This document shows, piece after piece, positions 25,544-34,498 of a stretch of DNA of 64,000 bases. The notes beneath the pieces were generated by a model. It was not told the origin of the DNA. It did no database searches and saw nothing but the letters and a program-made list of their open reading frames with translations. Positions within the stretch are counted from its first letter, which is position 1, and every line of letters begins with the position of its first letter. Origin of the DNA: Kocuria sp. (GTDB lineage Bacteria; Actinomycetota; Actinomycetes; Actinomycetales; Micrococcaceae); NCBI RefSeq assembly GCF_030530945.1, contig NZ_JAUMTZ010000001.1, forward strand, positions 414,341 through 478,340, given 5' to 3'. Made by a program: the position numbers and the translations under genes.

Positions 25544-26113
25544 TCAGCGCGGGGACGCGGGGTCGTCCACGGCGGTCTCGGCCGCCACGCGCTGGATCTC
25601 CCCGAAGAACTCGCGCATGGTCCGGTCAGCGCGCCCCCAGTCGGTCACTGCGAGGACGAACACGGGCCGACACGTCGCGGTGATGGTCGCCCCACCGTGT
25701 GGTCCCGGCGCGATGGCGAATCGGATGCGTTGACCCCACGAGCCGAACGAGGGACCGGTGGAGATTTTTCCTCCCGCCGGTGACCGCTGGGTGAGATCCA
25801 GTTCCGCGGTGCGCTGACACGCCGTTTCCAGGAGCCTCGCAGCCTCCCTGACCGACCGGTCAACGGTCGTCGACCCCTGACTGCGAGCCCCGTACGTGGT
25901 GATCTTGGTGTGCGCGTCGTGGTGGATCCGTGGATGGAACGCCCTGAGCTCCGCAGCGATGGCCAGAAGCAGCATGGCTGTGAGCGACCACAGCAGCGTG
26001 CGGACCAAAGTTGCGGAGATCCACCAGATGTAGCCCATCACGGCGGCACAGTATGCGGCCAACAGCAACAGGGCCCACGCGACGGATCTCCGGGTGACGG
26101 GCCTGATGTCCAT
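25544..26113 (-). CDS. Hypothetical membrane protein
   Basis: I do not recognise this 189-residue protein. Two adjacent membrane segments lie at about residues 13-34 and 38-53 (WALLLLAAYCAAVMGYIWW and LLWSLTAMLLLAIAAEL), followed by a soluble domain of about 130 residues with predicted beta strands. Start at ATG 26113 is supported by GTGAGGTG just upstream. A longer in-frame start at 26362 would add a hydrophobic stretch but overlap the divergent tadZ start. Local base composition is less GC-rich than in the flanking tad genes. The 3' end is convergent with the pth2 remnant. Confidence 0.65.
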   Translation of the reverse strand: MDIRPVTRRSVAWALLLLAAYCAAVMGYIWWISATLVRTLLWSLTAMLLLAIAAELRAFHPRIHHDAHTKITTYGARSQGSTTVDRSVREAARLLETACQRTAELDLTQRSPAGGKISTGPSFGSWGQRIRFAIAPGPHGGATITATCRPVFVLAVTDWGRADRTMREFFGEIQRVAAETAVDDPASPR

Positions 26114-26355
26114 CACCTCACGCTGGCATGCACGCGGTGGCGGTGCAATGGCCCTCCGGCCAGACGTGCGGGCGGCTGCCGGGTCATGGGCTCGGTCCTC
26201 TGTGGCCTCTTCGGCGCTTTCAGTTTCTCGGGCACCCTGAGTCCGCACGGCGTGCGCACTGCACAGTCCCGTGACCACCGCGGCGAGGACCGCGACCCTG
26301 CACAGTTCACCGGAAGATCGGGGCGAGGGCCTCCGCCTCCGGGGACCGTGGGGCC

Positions 26356-27615
26356 ATGACAACCGCGCCTCCCGCCGCTGAGATCCTCACCACGGACCAC
26401 CCCCGCCGCACTCTGCGGGCAGCCGTCCGCGCCGGCGCGGCCCCGGACCCGTCCGCTGAGGCGCCGCCCGCAAGCCCCTCGGGGTCATCGTCCCTGCCGG
26501 TCCCGTCCCCGGTGGCCCCGCGCCAGCCCCCGCCGCACCTGCCGGATCCGTTCCATGCGGGGGCCCCGGCCACATCATCCGGTCCGTTCACCGGCGGCTC
26601 CCGCGCCCACGGGGTGCGGCTGCTCACCACCTCCCCCGAACTGGCCGAGGCGGTGGAGGCCGTGTGCATCGGGGCCGGGGCGCAGCTCACGGTGACGGGC
26701 GAGAGCGCGGGTGCGGCGGCGTCGTCGGCCGTGGTGCTCGTGGACGCCGGATGGCCCGGGGACGGGGTGCCGCCGGGGTGCGTGGTCGTGGCGCTCGCCG
26801 GAGCCGGAGACGCCTGGGAGGTGGCCGCCCGCTTCCGGGCCGCCGCGGTGGTGGTCCTTCCACACGCGGCCGCGTGGCTGGCGGAGCTGATCTCCCACTC
26901 CGGCGAGGCCCGCACGGCGGGTGCCACGGGGCGGGTGTACGGCGTGGTGGGAGCCACCGGGGGAGTGGGCGCGTCCACCGTGGCGTGCTGGCTGGCCGGG
27001 CATCTCGCGGCCGGCGGCGCGGACACCGCCCTGGTGGACGGGGACCCCCTAGGCGCGGGGCTGGACCTGGCCCTCGGCGAGGAGACGGAGGACGGCCTGC
27101 GCTGGCCCGAGCTCAACCAGTTCTCCGGCGCGGTGGCCGCGGACCAGCTCTGGGCCGCCATGCCCCGGGTGGACGCGCTGCGGTACCTGTCCTGGGACCG
27201 GCGCGCCACCCACGCGGACACCGTTCCCGCCGCCGCCGTGATCTCCGCGCTGCGCTCCGCCGCCGCGGTGCAGGTGGTGGACCTCTCCCGCTGGGGGCTT
27301 GCGCGGCAGGCACGCTGGTGCGACGCCGTGGTGGTCCTCGCGCCCCGCACGGTGCGCGGTGTCCTCGCCGCCGAGCGGGCCGTGACGGCGTGCGGTCCCG
27401 TCCCGGCCGTCACCGCGCTCGCGGGGCTCAACGTGGCGGACGTGGAACCGCACGTCCTCGCCGAGGCCACGGGGGTTCCGTGCGCGGCCGCGGTGGCGTT
27501 CGACCCGCGGGTGCCGCAGCACCTCGACGACGGCTCCGTGCTGCGCCGCGGCCGGATCCCCCGTCACGCCAAGGCCGTCGCGCGCATCGCGGAAGCCTTG
27601 GAGACCGTCTCATGA
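26356..27615 (+). CDS. tadZ: TadZ/CpaE/Ssd-like ParA-family ATPase of the Tad pilus
   Basis: The 419-residue protein has a Pro/Ala-rich disordered N-terminus (residues about 1-85), a receiver-like region, and a MinD/ParA-type ATPase domain from about residue 195. The P-loop reads GATGGVGAST, lacking both usual lysines of KGGxGK, as is common in TadZ and the mycobacterial Ssd group. LVDGDPLGAGLDLAL is the Walker A' or switch-like segment. TadZ positions the pilus machine at a pole or septum. It is the first gene of the tad cluster and its stop overlaps the tadA start (ATGA). It is divergent from the membrane protein gene. Confidence 0.88.
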   Translation: MTTAPPAAEILTTDHPRRTLRAAVRAGAAPDPSAEAPPASPSGSSSLPVPSPVAPRQPPPHLPDPFHAGAPATSSGPFTGGSRAHGVRLLTTSPELAEAVEAVCIGAGAQLTVTGESAGAAASSAVVLVDAGWPGDGVPPGCVVVALAGAGDAWEVAARFRAAAVVVLPHAAAWLAELISHSGEARTAGATGRVYGVVGATGGVGASTVACWLAGHLAAGGADTALVDGDPLGAGLDLALGEETEDGLRWPELNQFSGAVAADQLWAAMPRVDALRYLSWDRRATHADTVPAAAVISALRSAAAVQVVDLSRWGLARQARWCDAVVVLAPRTVRGVLAAERAVTACGPVPAVTALAGLNVADVEPHVLAEATGVPCAAAVAFDPRVPQHLDDGSVLRRGRIPRHAKAVARIAEALETVS

Positions 27616-28808
27616 GCGCCGCGACCGGTACCCGGGAGCCCGCCACCGACAGCCCGCTCGACGACGCCTTCGTGGAGCAGGTGCGCGAGCGCCTGCTCGC
27701 CGAGGGCGGGGCGATCACCGACACCCGCATCGCCCGCGCCGTGCGGGAGACCGGGCGGGTGCTGGGAGCGGTGGGCGCCGTCCGGGCGGCCCAGCACGTG
27801 AAGGCGCAGCTGACCGGACTGGGCCCGCTGGAACCTCTGCTGCCCGCCACCGGCCTCAGCGACGTGTACGTCAACGGGCACGAGAACGTGTTCGTGGAGA
27901 CCGCCGAGGGCATTCGACGCGTGGACTCCCCGTTCAGCACCGAGGCCCAGGTGCGGGCGCTCGCGGTGCGTCTGGTCACCGCCGCCGGACGGCGCCTGGA
28001 CGGCGGCCACCCGTGCGTGGACGTGCAGACCGCCTCCGGGCTGCGGGTGCACGCCGTGATCCCTCCCGTCTCCACGGGCGGGACCCTGCTCTCCATCCGG
28101 TTCCGCGCACCCCGGCGGCTGTCGCTCTCGGACCTGGTGGACTCCGGCACGGTGCACCCGTTCGTCGCGGACGTCCTGCGGGACGCCGTCGCGGCGCGGG
28201 TGAACCTCATGATCAGCGGTGCCACGGGCTCCGGGAAGACCACCGTGCTCTCCGCGCTGCTCTCCGAGTGCCCGCCGCGGCAGCGTCTCGTGCTGGTGGA
28301 GGACGCCGCCGAGCTGGACCCGCGGCACCCGCACGTGGTGGGGCTGCAGTCCCGCCAGGAGAACGTGGAGGGTGCCGGGTCCGTGGACCTCGCGGACCTC
28401 GTGCGCCAGGCCCTGCGCATGCGTCCCGACTGGCTCGTGGTGGGGGAGTGCCGCGGCGCGGAGGTGCGGGAGCTGCTCACCGCGCTGAACACCGGCCACT
28501 CGGGCGCGGGCACCGTGCACGCCAACTCGGCCCGGGCGGTGCCGGCGCGCCTGGCGGCCCTGGGCTCGCTCGCGGGACTCGACCGCGCGGCCGTGGATCT
28601 GCAGGCCGCCAGCGCCCTGGACGTGGTGGCCCACGTGAGCCGCACGCCCGCCGGACGCAGGCTTGAGTCGGTGTGCACCCTGCACCTGGACGACGGTGTG
28701 CTCACCACCCTGCCCGCCCTCACCACCACCTCCGGGCACCCCGAGCGGGGACCCGGCTGGCCGCGCCTGGCGGCTCTGCTCGCGCGGGGTCGTGATGTCC
28801 CGTGCTGA
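27612..28808 (+). CDS. tadA: TadA/CpaF-type pilus assembly ATPase
   Basis: The 398-residue protein is a type II/IV secretion ATPase with GLSDVYVNGHENVFVE, the Walker A GATGSGKTTV, an Asp box in LVLVEDAAELDP, the Walker B-like RPDWLVVGECRGAE and the His box TGHSGAGTVHAN. It powers polymerisation of the Flp pilus at the inner membrane with TadB and TadC. The start overlaps the tadZ stop, and the stop overlaps tadB by 7 bases, so tadZABC are coupled. Confidence 0.94.
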   Translation: MSAATGTREPATDSPLDDAFVEQVRERLLAEGGAITDTRIARAVRETGRVLGAVGAVRAAQHVKAQLTGLGPLEPLLPATGLSDVYVNGHENVFVETAEGIRRVDSPFSTEAQVRALAVRLVTAAGRRLDGGHPCVDVQTASGLRVHAVIPPVSTGGTLLSIRFRAPRRLSLSDLVDSGTVHPFVADVLRDAVAARVNLMISGATGSGKTTVLSALLSECPPRQRLVLVEDAAELDPRHPHVVGLQSRQENVEGAGSVDLADLVRQALRMRPDWLVVGECRGAEVRELLTALNTGHSGAGTVHANSARAVPARLAALGSLAGLDRAAVDLQAASALDVVAHVSRTPAGRRLESVCTLHLDDGVLTTLPALTTTSGHPERGPGWPRLAALLARGRDVPC

Positions 28809-29581
28809 GCGCGGTGCTCACGGGTGCGCTCGTGCTGACCGCGCTGCTGGTGTGGAGCGGCGCCGCCGGCTCCGGGTCCCGCACGCGGGCGCTCTTCGCC
28901 ACCGGATCCGACGGGGACCGCTCCGAACGTGAGCCGCACAAGGTCCCGTCGGTGCTGTCCCGATGGCGCCGCGACCGCGCCGCCGAGGCCATGCAGTGGG
29001 TCACCGTGGTGCGCCGACTGGCCGCGCTGCTGCACGCCGGGCGCGCTCCGGCCACCGTGTTCGGGGAGGCGGCCGCGAGCACCGGCAGCTCGGACCCCAC
29101 CGGTCGCTGGCTGGCCCGCGTGTGCCGCGAGGTCCACGCCGCCGCCCAGGTGGGGATTCCCGTCTCCGTGGCCCTCGCCCAGTTCGCGCGCCACCCCGCC
29201 GCCGTGGGGGACCGCATGCTCTCGGACACCGCCCGCTCCGTGTGCGCCCAGCTCGCGGCGTGCTGGGAGATCTCCGAGCGCTCCGGCGCCTCCCTCGCCC
29301 AGACGCTGACCGGCGTGGCCCGCTCCGTGGAGTCCCAGCTGGACGCCCAGGCCGCCCGGGACAGCGCCCTGGCCGGGCCGCGCGTCACCGTCCGGACCCT
29401 CTCCTGGCTGCCCGTCCTGGCTCTCGGTCTCGGGATGCTCATGGGCACCGACCCCGTGACCACGCTGCTCACCACCGCGTGGGGCCGTGTGGCGCTCGCC
29501 GCGGGTGCCGCACTCAGCATCGCCGGGCGGCTCTGGACGCGCACCCTGATGCACCGGGCCGAGGCGGTGACCGGGTCGTGA
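28802..29581 (+). CDS. tadB: TadB-like pilus platform membrane protein
   Basis: The 259-residue protein has an N-terminal membrane segment (residues 2-22), a T2SF/GspF domain with RRLAALLHAGRAPATVFGE and AACWEISERSGASLAQTL, and two or three C-terminal membrane segments (LSWLPVLALGLGMLMG and RVALAAGAALSIAG). It forms part of the platform for TadA. Start GTG at 28802 overlaps tadA; the stop overlaps tadC (GTGA). It is shorter than proteobacterial TadB, as usual in actinobacteria. Confidence 0.88.
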   Translation: MLSAVLTGALVLTALLVWSGAAGSGSRTRALFATGSDGDRSEREPHKVPSVLSRWRRDRAAEAMQWVTVVRRLAALLHAGRAPATVFGEAAASTGSSDPTGRWLARVCREVHAAAQVGIPVSVALAQFARHPAAVGDRMLSDTARSVCAQLAACWEISERSGASLAQTLTGVARSVESQLDAQAARDSALAGPRVTVRTLSWLPVLALGLGMLMGTDPVTTLLTTAWGRVALAAGAALSIAGRLWTRTLMHRAEAVTGS

Positions 29582-30312
29582 CCGCAGCACTCCTCACAGG
29601 GCTCCTCACCGCCGGTGGCCTCGCGCTCTGGCTCTCCCCGGGCTCCCGCCTGCCTGCCCGACGCCGACGCCGCCGCGCCTCCGGTCCCGCCCGTTCCCTT
29701 CCCCGCGGGGCGGCGCTGTCCCCGGCGGGAGGGTCCTCGGTGGTCCCTCACCCGGGTTGGGGGCGTCCGGTGTCTTCGGCCCCGGCATCCCTGCACCTGA
29801 GGTGTCCGGACCCGGGGGCGAGCGCGGACCCGCGGGTGGGGGCGCGCTGGGCGGCGTCGTCCGAGGGGTTCCCGCCGCTGCCCGCGGCCGCGCTCGTGGA
29901 ACTGGTCGCGTGCCAGCTGGACGCGGGACTGCCGCTCTCCGAGGCCGTGGGGGTGCTCGCCGCGAGCTGTGCGGGTGCCGCCCACCCGGAACTGGAACGG
30001 GTTGCGGGAGCGCTGCGGCTCGGACTGCCATGGGAATCTGCGTGGCCCGGGGAGCAGGAGCTGACCCGGGAGCTGCGCGACGTGCGGGACGCCCTGGACT
30101 TCACGGCCACATCCGCGACGGCCTCGGCCTCCGTGCTGCGGGGTCAGGCGGAGCTGGTGCGGCGAGCCCAGTACCGACGCGCGGAACGGGCGGCCGAGGC
30201 GCTGGCCGTGAAACTCGTGCTGCCCCTGGGGCTGTGCTTCCTGCCCGCGTTCATGTGCTGGGGCGTGGTCCCCGTGCTCATGAGCCTCCTGCCCCGGGTG
30301 TTCGGCTCGTGA
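29578..30312 (+). CDS. tadC: TadC-like pilus platform membrane protein
   Basis: The 244-residue protein has an N-terminal hydrophobic segment (residues 2-17), a Pro/Arg/Gly-rich linker of about 70 residues, a T2SF domain (VELVACQLDAGLPLSEAVG, ATSATASASVLRGQAELVRR) and a final membrane segment VKLVLPLGLCFLPAFMCWGV. It pairs with TadB. GTG at 29578 overlaps the tadB stop. The linker contains a copy of the window's repeated nonamer at 29853. A 173-base gap without a gene separates it from flp. Confidence 0.86.
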   Translation: MTAALLTGLLTAGGLALWLSPGSRLPARRRRRRASGPARSLPRGAALSPAGGSSVVPHPGWGRPVSSAPASLHLRCPDPGASADPRVGARWAASSEGFPPLPAAALVELVACQLDAGLPLSEAVGVLAASCAGAAHPELERVAGALRLGLPWESAWPGEQELTRELRDVRDALDFTATSATASASVLRGQAELVRRAQYRRAERAAEALAVKLVLPLGLCFLPAFMCWGVVPVLMSLLPRVFGS

Positions 30313-30485
30313 GCCGCCGCCCGATCCCGCGGGGGAGGCGCACGAGAGGTCCGCCGGGTCCCGCGCTACCCCGGTCCCGCCCGACGCCCCGTGCGGGACG
30401 GAGCGGCCCGGCTCCGACGACACCGAGACGCCCACCCCAACACCATCCACGCACCACGCAGTTCCCACCGAACAGGAGAACCACC

Positions 30486-30737
30486 ATGTCCACCACCACC
30501 CTCACCGCCGCTCCCGACGAGACCCCCTCGCACCGCGATCCCGCGATCGACGCCGCCGCCACGGACGAGCTGGCACCCCTGTCCTGGGAGGACCCGGACC
30601 TGGGGGCCTCCACCGCGGAGTACGCGGTCATCGTCCTGGCCGCCGCCGCGTTCGGTGGCGTGATGGCCGCGGTGCTGTCCTCGGACTCCGTCTCCGGGAT
30701 GCTGCTCGGGATCATCCAGAAGGCGCTGTCCATCTGA
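30486..30737 (+). CDS. flp: Flp type IVb prepilin
   Basis: The 83-residue protein ends with the type IVb pilin signature DLGASTAEYAVIVLAAAAFG: cleavage after Gly leaves Glu at +5 and Tyr at +6, followed by a membrane-spanning helix. The leader is unusually long (about 42 residues) and acidic, typical of actinobacterial DUF4244-type pilins. It is the main pilus subunit. ATG at 30486 is preceded by AGGAGAACC. No prepilin peptidase gene is present in this window, so cleavage must be done by an enzyme encoded elsewhere. Confidence 0.92.
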   Translation: MSTTTLTAAPDETPSHRDPAIDAAATDELAPLSWEDPDLGASTAEYAVIVLAAAAFGGVMAAVLSSDSVSGMLLGIIQKALSI

Positions 30738-31071
30738 GTGGCTCGGCCGGCCACGGGCTCCAGGGCCGAGGGCCACAGGACCGCGAGGCGCGCCGGCCGG
30801 GAACACGACGAACCGGGGGCGCGGGGTGCACGGCTGCGTGCCGAGCACCCCGCACCCTGCGCCTGGCCCGGAGCTCCGCCCGGTGTTTCAGCCCTGCGCC
30901 CGGTCCCAGCACCCCGTCGGGCCCCGGCCTAGGCGCCCGGCTCGGCGTCCCGCCGAGTGCCTCGACCCCGCGCGCAGCCGATGCGCTGTGCGATGTACCG
31001 GTTTCGCGCCCGCTCTGGTGTCCCGTGGGGCGCCCCGAATCCGAGCCCAGAACTCACGAAAGGTGCCTGCC
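30738..31071 (+). other. Gene-free spacer between flp and tadE
   Basis: This 334-base stretch holds no coding frame I can support. An open frame continuous with tadE runs back to about 30826, but it encodes Pro/Arg-rich sequence without features. The last 20 bases contain GAAAGGTGCC, the likely tadE ribosome binding site. Confidence 0.6.
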
Positions 31072-31614
31072 ATGAGAGGACCAGGACCCACCCGGCCGGT
31101 AGAAACCGCCCGGCCGCACACTCCCGGGCGGCCGCACGGACCCACCTGGCCACCGGACCCGGACAGCGGCGCCGTGACCGTGGAGACCGCCGTGATCATG
31201 CCCGCACTCGTGCTGCTGCTTGCGGTGCTGCTGGCCGCTGCCGCGGCCGGGATGACCACCGTGCGCTTCGAGGAGGCGGCGCGCGCCTCGGCCCGCGCCG
31301 CCGCCCGGGGTGAGGACACCGCCGTGGTGGAGCAGACCGCCCGTGGCGTGGCCGGGACCAGTGCGGCCGTGCAGGTCGCGGCGGACGCGAACCGGGTGAC
31401 GGTGACCGTCAGCGGACCCGCCCCCGGTGTCCTGGGGCAGTGGAGCTCGTGGCGCCTCGACGCCCACGCGAGCGCTGCGGTGGAGAGCGCCTCGGGGTCC
31501 GCCGTGGGCGGCGGCCAGGCCACCGCAGGCGGCGGGGACGTCGGACCACCCAGCACCCGTGTCGGAGCGGGCACCGGGTCGGCGGGGAAGGGGACCGACG
31601 GTGCAGGACCGTGA
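31072..31614 (+). CDS. tadE: TadE-like pseudopilin
   Basis: The 180-residue protein has a Pro-rich leader and then DSGAVTVETAVIMPALVLLL, a TadE-type prepilin cleavage site (Gly, then Glu at +5) followed by a membrane helix. The rest is an extracellular domain with a Gly/Ser/Ala-rich tail. TadE-type minor pilins are needed for pilus initiation or retraction. Start ATG at 31072. The end overlaps the next gene by 14 bases, indicating coupling. Confidence 0.85.
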   Translation: MRGPGPTRPVETARPHTPGRPHGPTWPPDPDSGAVTVETAVIMPALVLLLAVLLAAAAAGMTTVRFEEAARASARAAARGEDTAVVEQTARGVAGTSAAVQVAADANRVTVTVSGPAPGVLGQWSSWRLDAHASAAVESASGSAVGGGQATAGGGDVGPPSTRVGAGTGSAGKGTDGAGP

Positions 31615-31969
31615 CGAGGGCTCGGGGACGGTGCACGGGCTCATCCTCGCCGCGGTCCTGTGCACGCTGCTGATCGCGCTGCTCCTCGTGGTGCAGGCCG
31701 CGATCACCACCCACCGCGCGGCCAAGGCGGCGGATCTCGCGGCGCTGGCGGCCGCGGACGTCGCCCGCGGCCTGCAGCCGGGCGTCCCGTGCGAGGTGGC
31801 CGCCCGCGTGGCCTCTGAGAACGGTGCGGAGCTGGGCCGGTGCGCGGTGGTGGAGCCGCAGAACACCGCGGTGGACGTCACCGCGGCCATCGAGTTGCCG
31901 CCCCCGCTGACCCCCCTGGGCCCCGCCCGCGGGGTCTCCCGGGCCGGTCCGCCGCCGGGGGAGCCGTGA
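31601..31969 (+). CDS. Rv3654c/TadF-like minor pseudopilin
   Basis: The 122-residue protein starts with GTG at 31601 and has DEGSGTVHGLILAAVLCTLL, a short basic-acidic leader followed by a hydrophobic helix as in the Rv3654c family (helicase/secretion neighbourhood TadE-like). AAKAADLAALAAADVARG is the family hallmark. The +5 Glu is replaced, so processing may differ from Flp. GVPCEVAARVASENGAELGRC holds two Cys that could form a disulfide. It ends the tad cluster and is convergent with the helicase gene, the same order as the Rv3654c-Rv3649 region in mycobacteria. Confidence 0.82.
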   Translation: MQDRDEGSGTVHGLILAAVLCTLLIALLLVVQAAITTHRAAKAADLAALAAADVARGLQPGVPCEVAARVASENGAELGRCAVVEPQNTAVDVTAAIELPPPLTPLGPARGVSRAGPPPGEP

Positions 31970-32097
31970 TGCCCGCGCGTGGCCGGTCGCACGGCGCCGC
32001 GCGGCTCACGGTCCGTCCCCGTGCGATCCGCAGGTTGGACCCCGTGGCGTCCCCCGAGAGCGCGCCCACGGCACAGTGCGAGTACCGCCTACCGGGC

Positions 32098-34428
32098 TCA
32101 GGGCGCGAAGCGCAGCACCCCGTTGAGCAGCTTCAGTGCACCGGCCTTGTCCAGGGGGTTGTTGCGGTTGCCGCACTTGGGCGACTGCACGCACGAGGGG
32201 CAGCCGGACTCGCACTCGCACTGGGCGATGGCGTCACGGGTGGCCGTGATCCAGCGCCGGAACATCTCGTAGCCCCGCTCGGCGAAGCCGGCACCGCCGG
32301 GATGGCCGTCGTGCACGAAGATGGTGGGCAGCTCGGTGTCCACGTGCAGGGCGGTGGACAGCCCGCCCACGTCCCACCGGTCACAGGAGGCCAGCAGAGG
32401 CAGCAGCCCGATCATCGCGTGCTCCGCGGCGTGCAGGGCTCCGGGGATGTCCGGCTCCTCGATGCCCATGGCGGCCAGCTGCGGCCCGGACACCGTGAAC
32501 CACGTGGCCGCGGTGGACAGCTGCCGCGGCGGCAGCTCCAGCGGTTCCTCCCCGGCCACCTCGTTGGAGGCCACGAGCTTGCGCTGGTAGCTGACCACCT
32601 GCGTGGTCACGTCCACGGCCCCGCGGTGGATGCTCACCGGGCCCCACTGCGCGGACTCGGCCTCAGAGACCACCCGCACCTCGGTGACGTCCCGGGCCAC
32701 GGTGTAGAAGTCCGGGAACGCCCGGTGCACCGCGGCCACGTGCAGCTCCTCGTCCAGCTCGTCCACCAGGTAGGTCCTGCCCTGGTGGACGTACACCGCT
32801 CCGGGGTGCGCCTGGTGGTGGGACTGCGGGGCACCCATGGTGCCCAGCACCGTCCCGGTCTCGGAGTCGATGATTTGTACCGGACCCCCGTCCCCGGAAC
32901 GGATGGACACCATGGCCGCGGGCTGCTCGGCGCGGGTCCAGAACCACCCGGTGGGGCGGCGGCGCAGGTGGCCGGCGGCGGTGAGGGAGTCCACCACGTC
33001 GCGCGCGGTGGGCCCGAACAGCTCCAGCTCCTCCGGGCGCAGTGGCAGCTCGGCGGCCGCCGCGCACAGGTGGGGTGCCAGCACGTACGGGTTGGAGGCC
33101 TCGAAGACCGTGGCCTCCACGGGGACGTCAAAGATCGCCTCGGGGTGGTTCACCAGGTAGCCGTCCAGGGGGTCGTCCCCGGCGATCAGCGCGGCCAGCG
33201 CGTGCTGACCCGCGCGGCCGGCCCGTCCGATCTGCTGCAGGAAGGAGGCACGGGTCCCGGGCCACCCGGCGACCAGCACGGCGTCCAGCCCGGCGATGTC
33301 GATGCCCAGCTCCAGCGCGGACGTGCTCGCGACCCCCAGCAGGCGACCGTCCCGCAGCTGCTGCTCCAGCTCGCGCCGCTCCTCCGGCAGGAACCCCGAG
33401 CGGTAGGCCGCCACCCTGTGCCCCAGCGCCGGATCAACCTCCTCCAGCTGCCGGTGGGCGTTCTGGGCAATGGTCTCCGCACCGCGGCGGGAGCGGATGA
33501 ACGCGATGGTGCGGATCTGGCGCAGCACCAGGTCCGTGAGCATGTCGGAGGCCTCTGCGGTGACCGTGCGGCGTCGCGGGGCGCCGTTGTCGGAACCGCC
33601 GGGGGACTGCTCCGGCTCCCAGAGCACCACCGTGCGGGAGCCGTGGGGGGAGGTGTCCCGCGTGATGGCTGTTACGTCCTCGGGGTCGGCACCGATGAGC
33701 TTGGCGAAGGATTCCTGCGGTGCCGCGCTCGTGGCGGACGCGCCGATGAACCGCGGGCTCGCCCCGTAGTGCGCGGCGATTCGCGAGAGCCGCCGCAGCA
33801 GCACCGCCACGTGGGAGCCGAAGACCCCGCGGTAGGAGTGCGCCTCGTCCACGATCACGTGCCGCAGCCGCCGGAAGAACCGGGACCAGCCCGCGTGGTG
33901 GGGCAGGATCGCGTGGTGGAGCATGTCCGGGTTGCACAGGATCACGTCCGCGTGCTCGCGGATCCAGCGCCGCTCGGAGGGGTCCGTGTCCCCGTCGTAG
34001 GTGGCGGCCCGGACGTCGTCGAAGCCCAGGGAGCGCAGGGAGGAGAGCTGGTCCGCCGCGAGCGCCTTGGTGGGGGAGATGTAGAGGGCGGTGGCCTCGT
34101 CCGGGTGGTGCAGCATCCCGGGGCGCTGCGCCACCGCGAGCTTGCCCCGGTGCACCGCGTCCAGCACGAGGGACTGGTACACGAGCGACTTGCCCGAGGC
34201 GGTGCCCGTGGCCACGATCGTGTGCCGCGGGGCGGTGAGCGCGGCCACCTGGTGGGCGTAGGGCTCGTGGATGCCCAGCCGCTCGTACGCCGCGGTGACG
34301 TCCGGGTGCAGCCACTGTGGCCACGGGGCGTGCTCGGGGGCGCGTTCCGGGATCTCGCGCACGTGGCGCACCTGCTCGGGGCGGGGGCCGCGGCCGAGCA
34401 GGTCCACCATCTCCTGGGACGTCGTCAC
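32098..34428 (-). CDS. DEAD/DEAH-box helicase with DUF1998 (YprA/MrfA, SftH type)
   Basis: The 776-residue superfamily 2 helicase has IVATGTASGKSLVYQ (motif I), ISPTKALAADQ (Ia), VIVDEAHSYRG (II), IGASATSAAP (III), ALELGIDIAGLDAVL (V) and QQIGRAGRAGQ (VI). The C-terminal DUF1998 region ends with four cysteines, CECESGCPSCVQSPKCG. Relatives are Bacillus MrfA (mitomycin repair) and mycobacterial SftH, a 3'-5' DNA helicase. I chose GTG at 34428; an ATG at 34491 in frame would overlap the divergent gene. Next to the tad cluster, as in many actinobacteria. Confidence 0.9.
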   Translation of the reverse strand: MTTSQEMVDLLGRGPRPEQVRHVREIPERAPEHAPWPQWLHPDVTAAYERLGIHEPYAHQVAALTAPRHTIVATGTASGKSLVYQSLVLDAVHRGKLAVAQRPGMLHHPDEATALYISPTKALAADQLSSLRSLGFDDVRAATYDGDTDPSERRWIREHADVILCNPDMLHHAILPHHAGWSRFFRRLRHVIVDEAHSYRGVFGSHVAVLLRRLSRIAAHYGASPRFIGASATSAAPQESFAKLIGADPEDVTAITRDTSPHGSRTVVLWEPEQSPGGSDNGAPRRRTVTAEASDMLTDLVLRQIRTIAFIRSRRGAETIAQNAHRQLEEVDPALGHRVAAYRSGFLPEERRELEQQLRDGRLLGVASTSALELGIDIAGLDAVLVAGWPGTRASFLQQIGRAGRAGQHALAALIAGDDPLDGYLVNHPEAIFDVPVEATVFEASNPYVLAPHLCAAAAELPLRPEELELFGPTARDVVDSLTAAGHLRRRPTGWFWTRAEQPAAMVSIRSGDGGPVQIIDSETGTVLGTMGAPQSHHQAHPGAVYVHQGRTYLVDELDEELHVAAVHRAFPDFYTVARDVTEVRVVSEAESAQWGPVSIHRGAVDVTTQVVSYQRKLVASNEVAGEEPLELPPRQLSTAATWFTVSGPQLAAMGIEEPDIPGALHAAEHAMIGLLPLLASCDRWDVGGLSTALHVDTELPTIFVHDGHPGGAGFAERGYEMFRRWITATRDAIAQCECESGCPSCVQSPKCGNRNNPLDKAGALKLLNGVLRFAP

Positions 34429-34498
34429 CCCGACATTGTCCTCCACCGTGCGCTCCCACCCCTCACCCGTCCGGCCCGTGCGTGGAATCATGGAGGGC

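Noticed and set aside
26114..26362. Longer start for the hypothetical membrane protein, adding a hydrophobic stretch
   Set aside because: It would overlap the divergent tadZ start and lacks a ribosome binding site, while ATG 26113 has one.
30826..31071. Upstream extension of tadE in the same frame
   Set aside because: The extension is Pro/Arg-rich and lacks features. The ATG at 31072 has a ribosome binding site and a short leader before the prepilin cleavage site.
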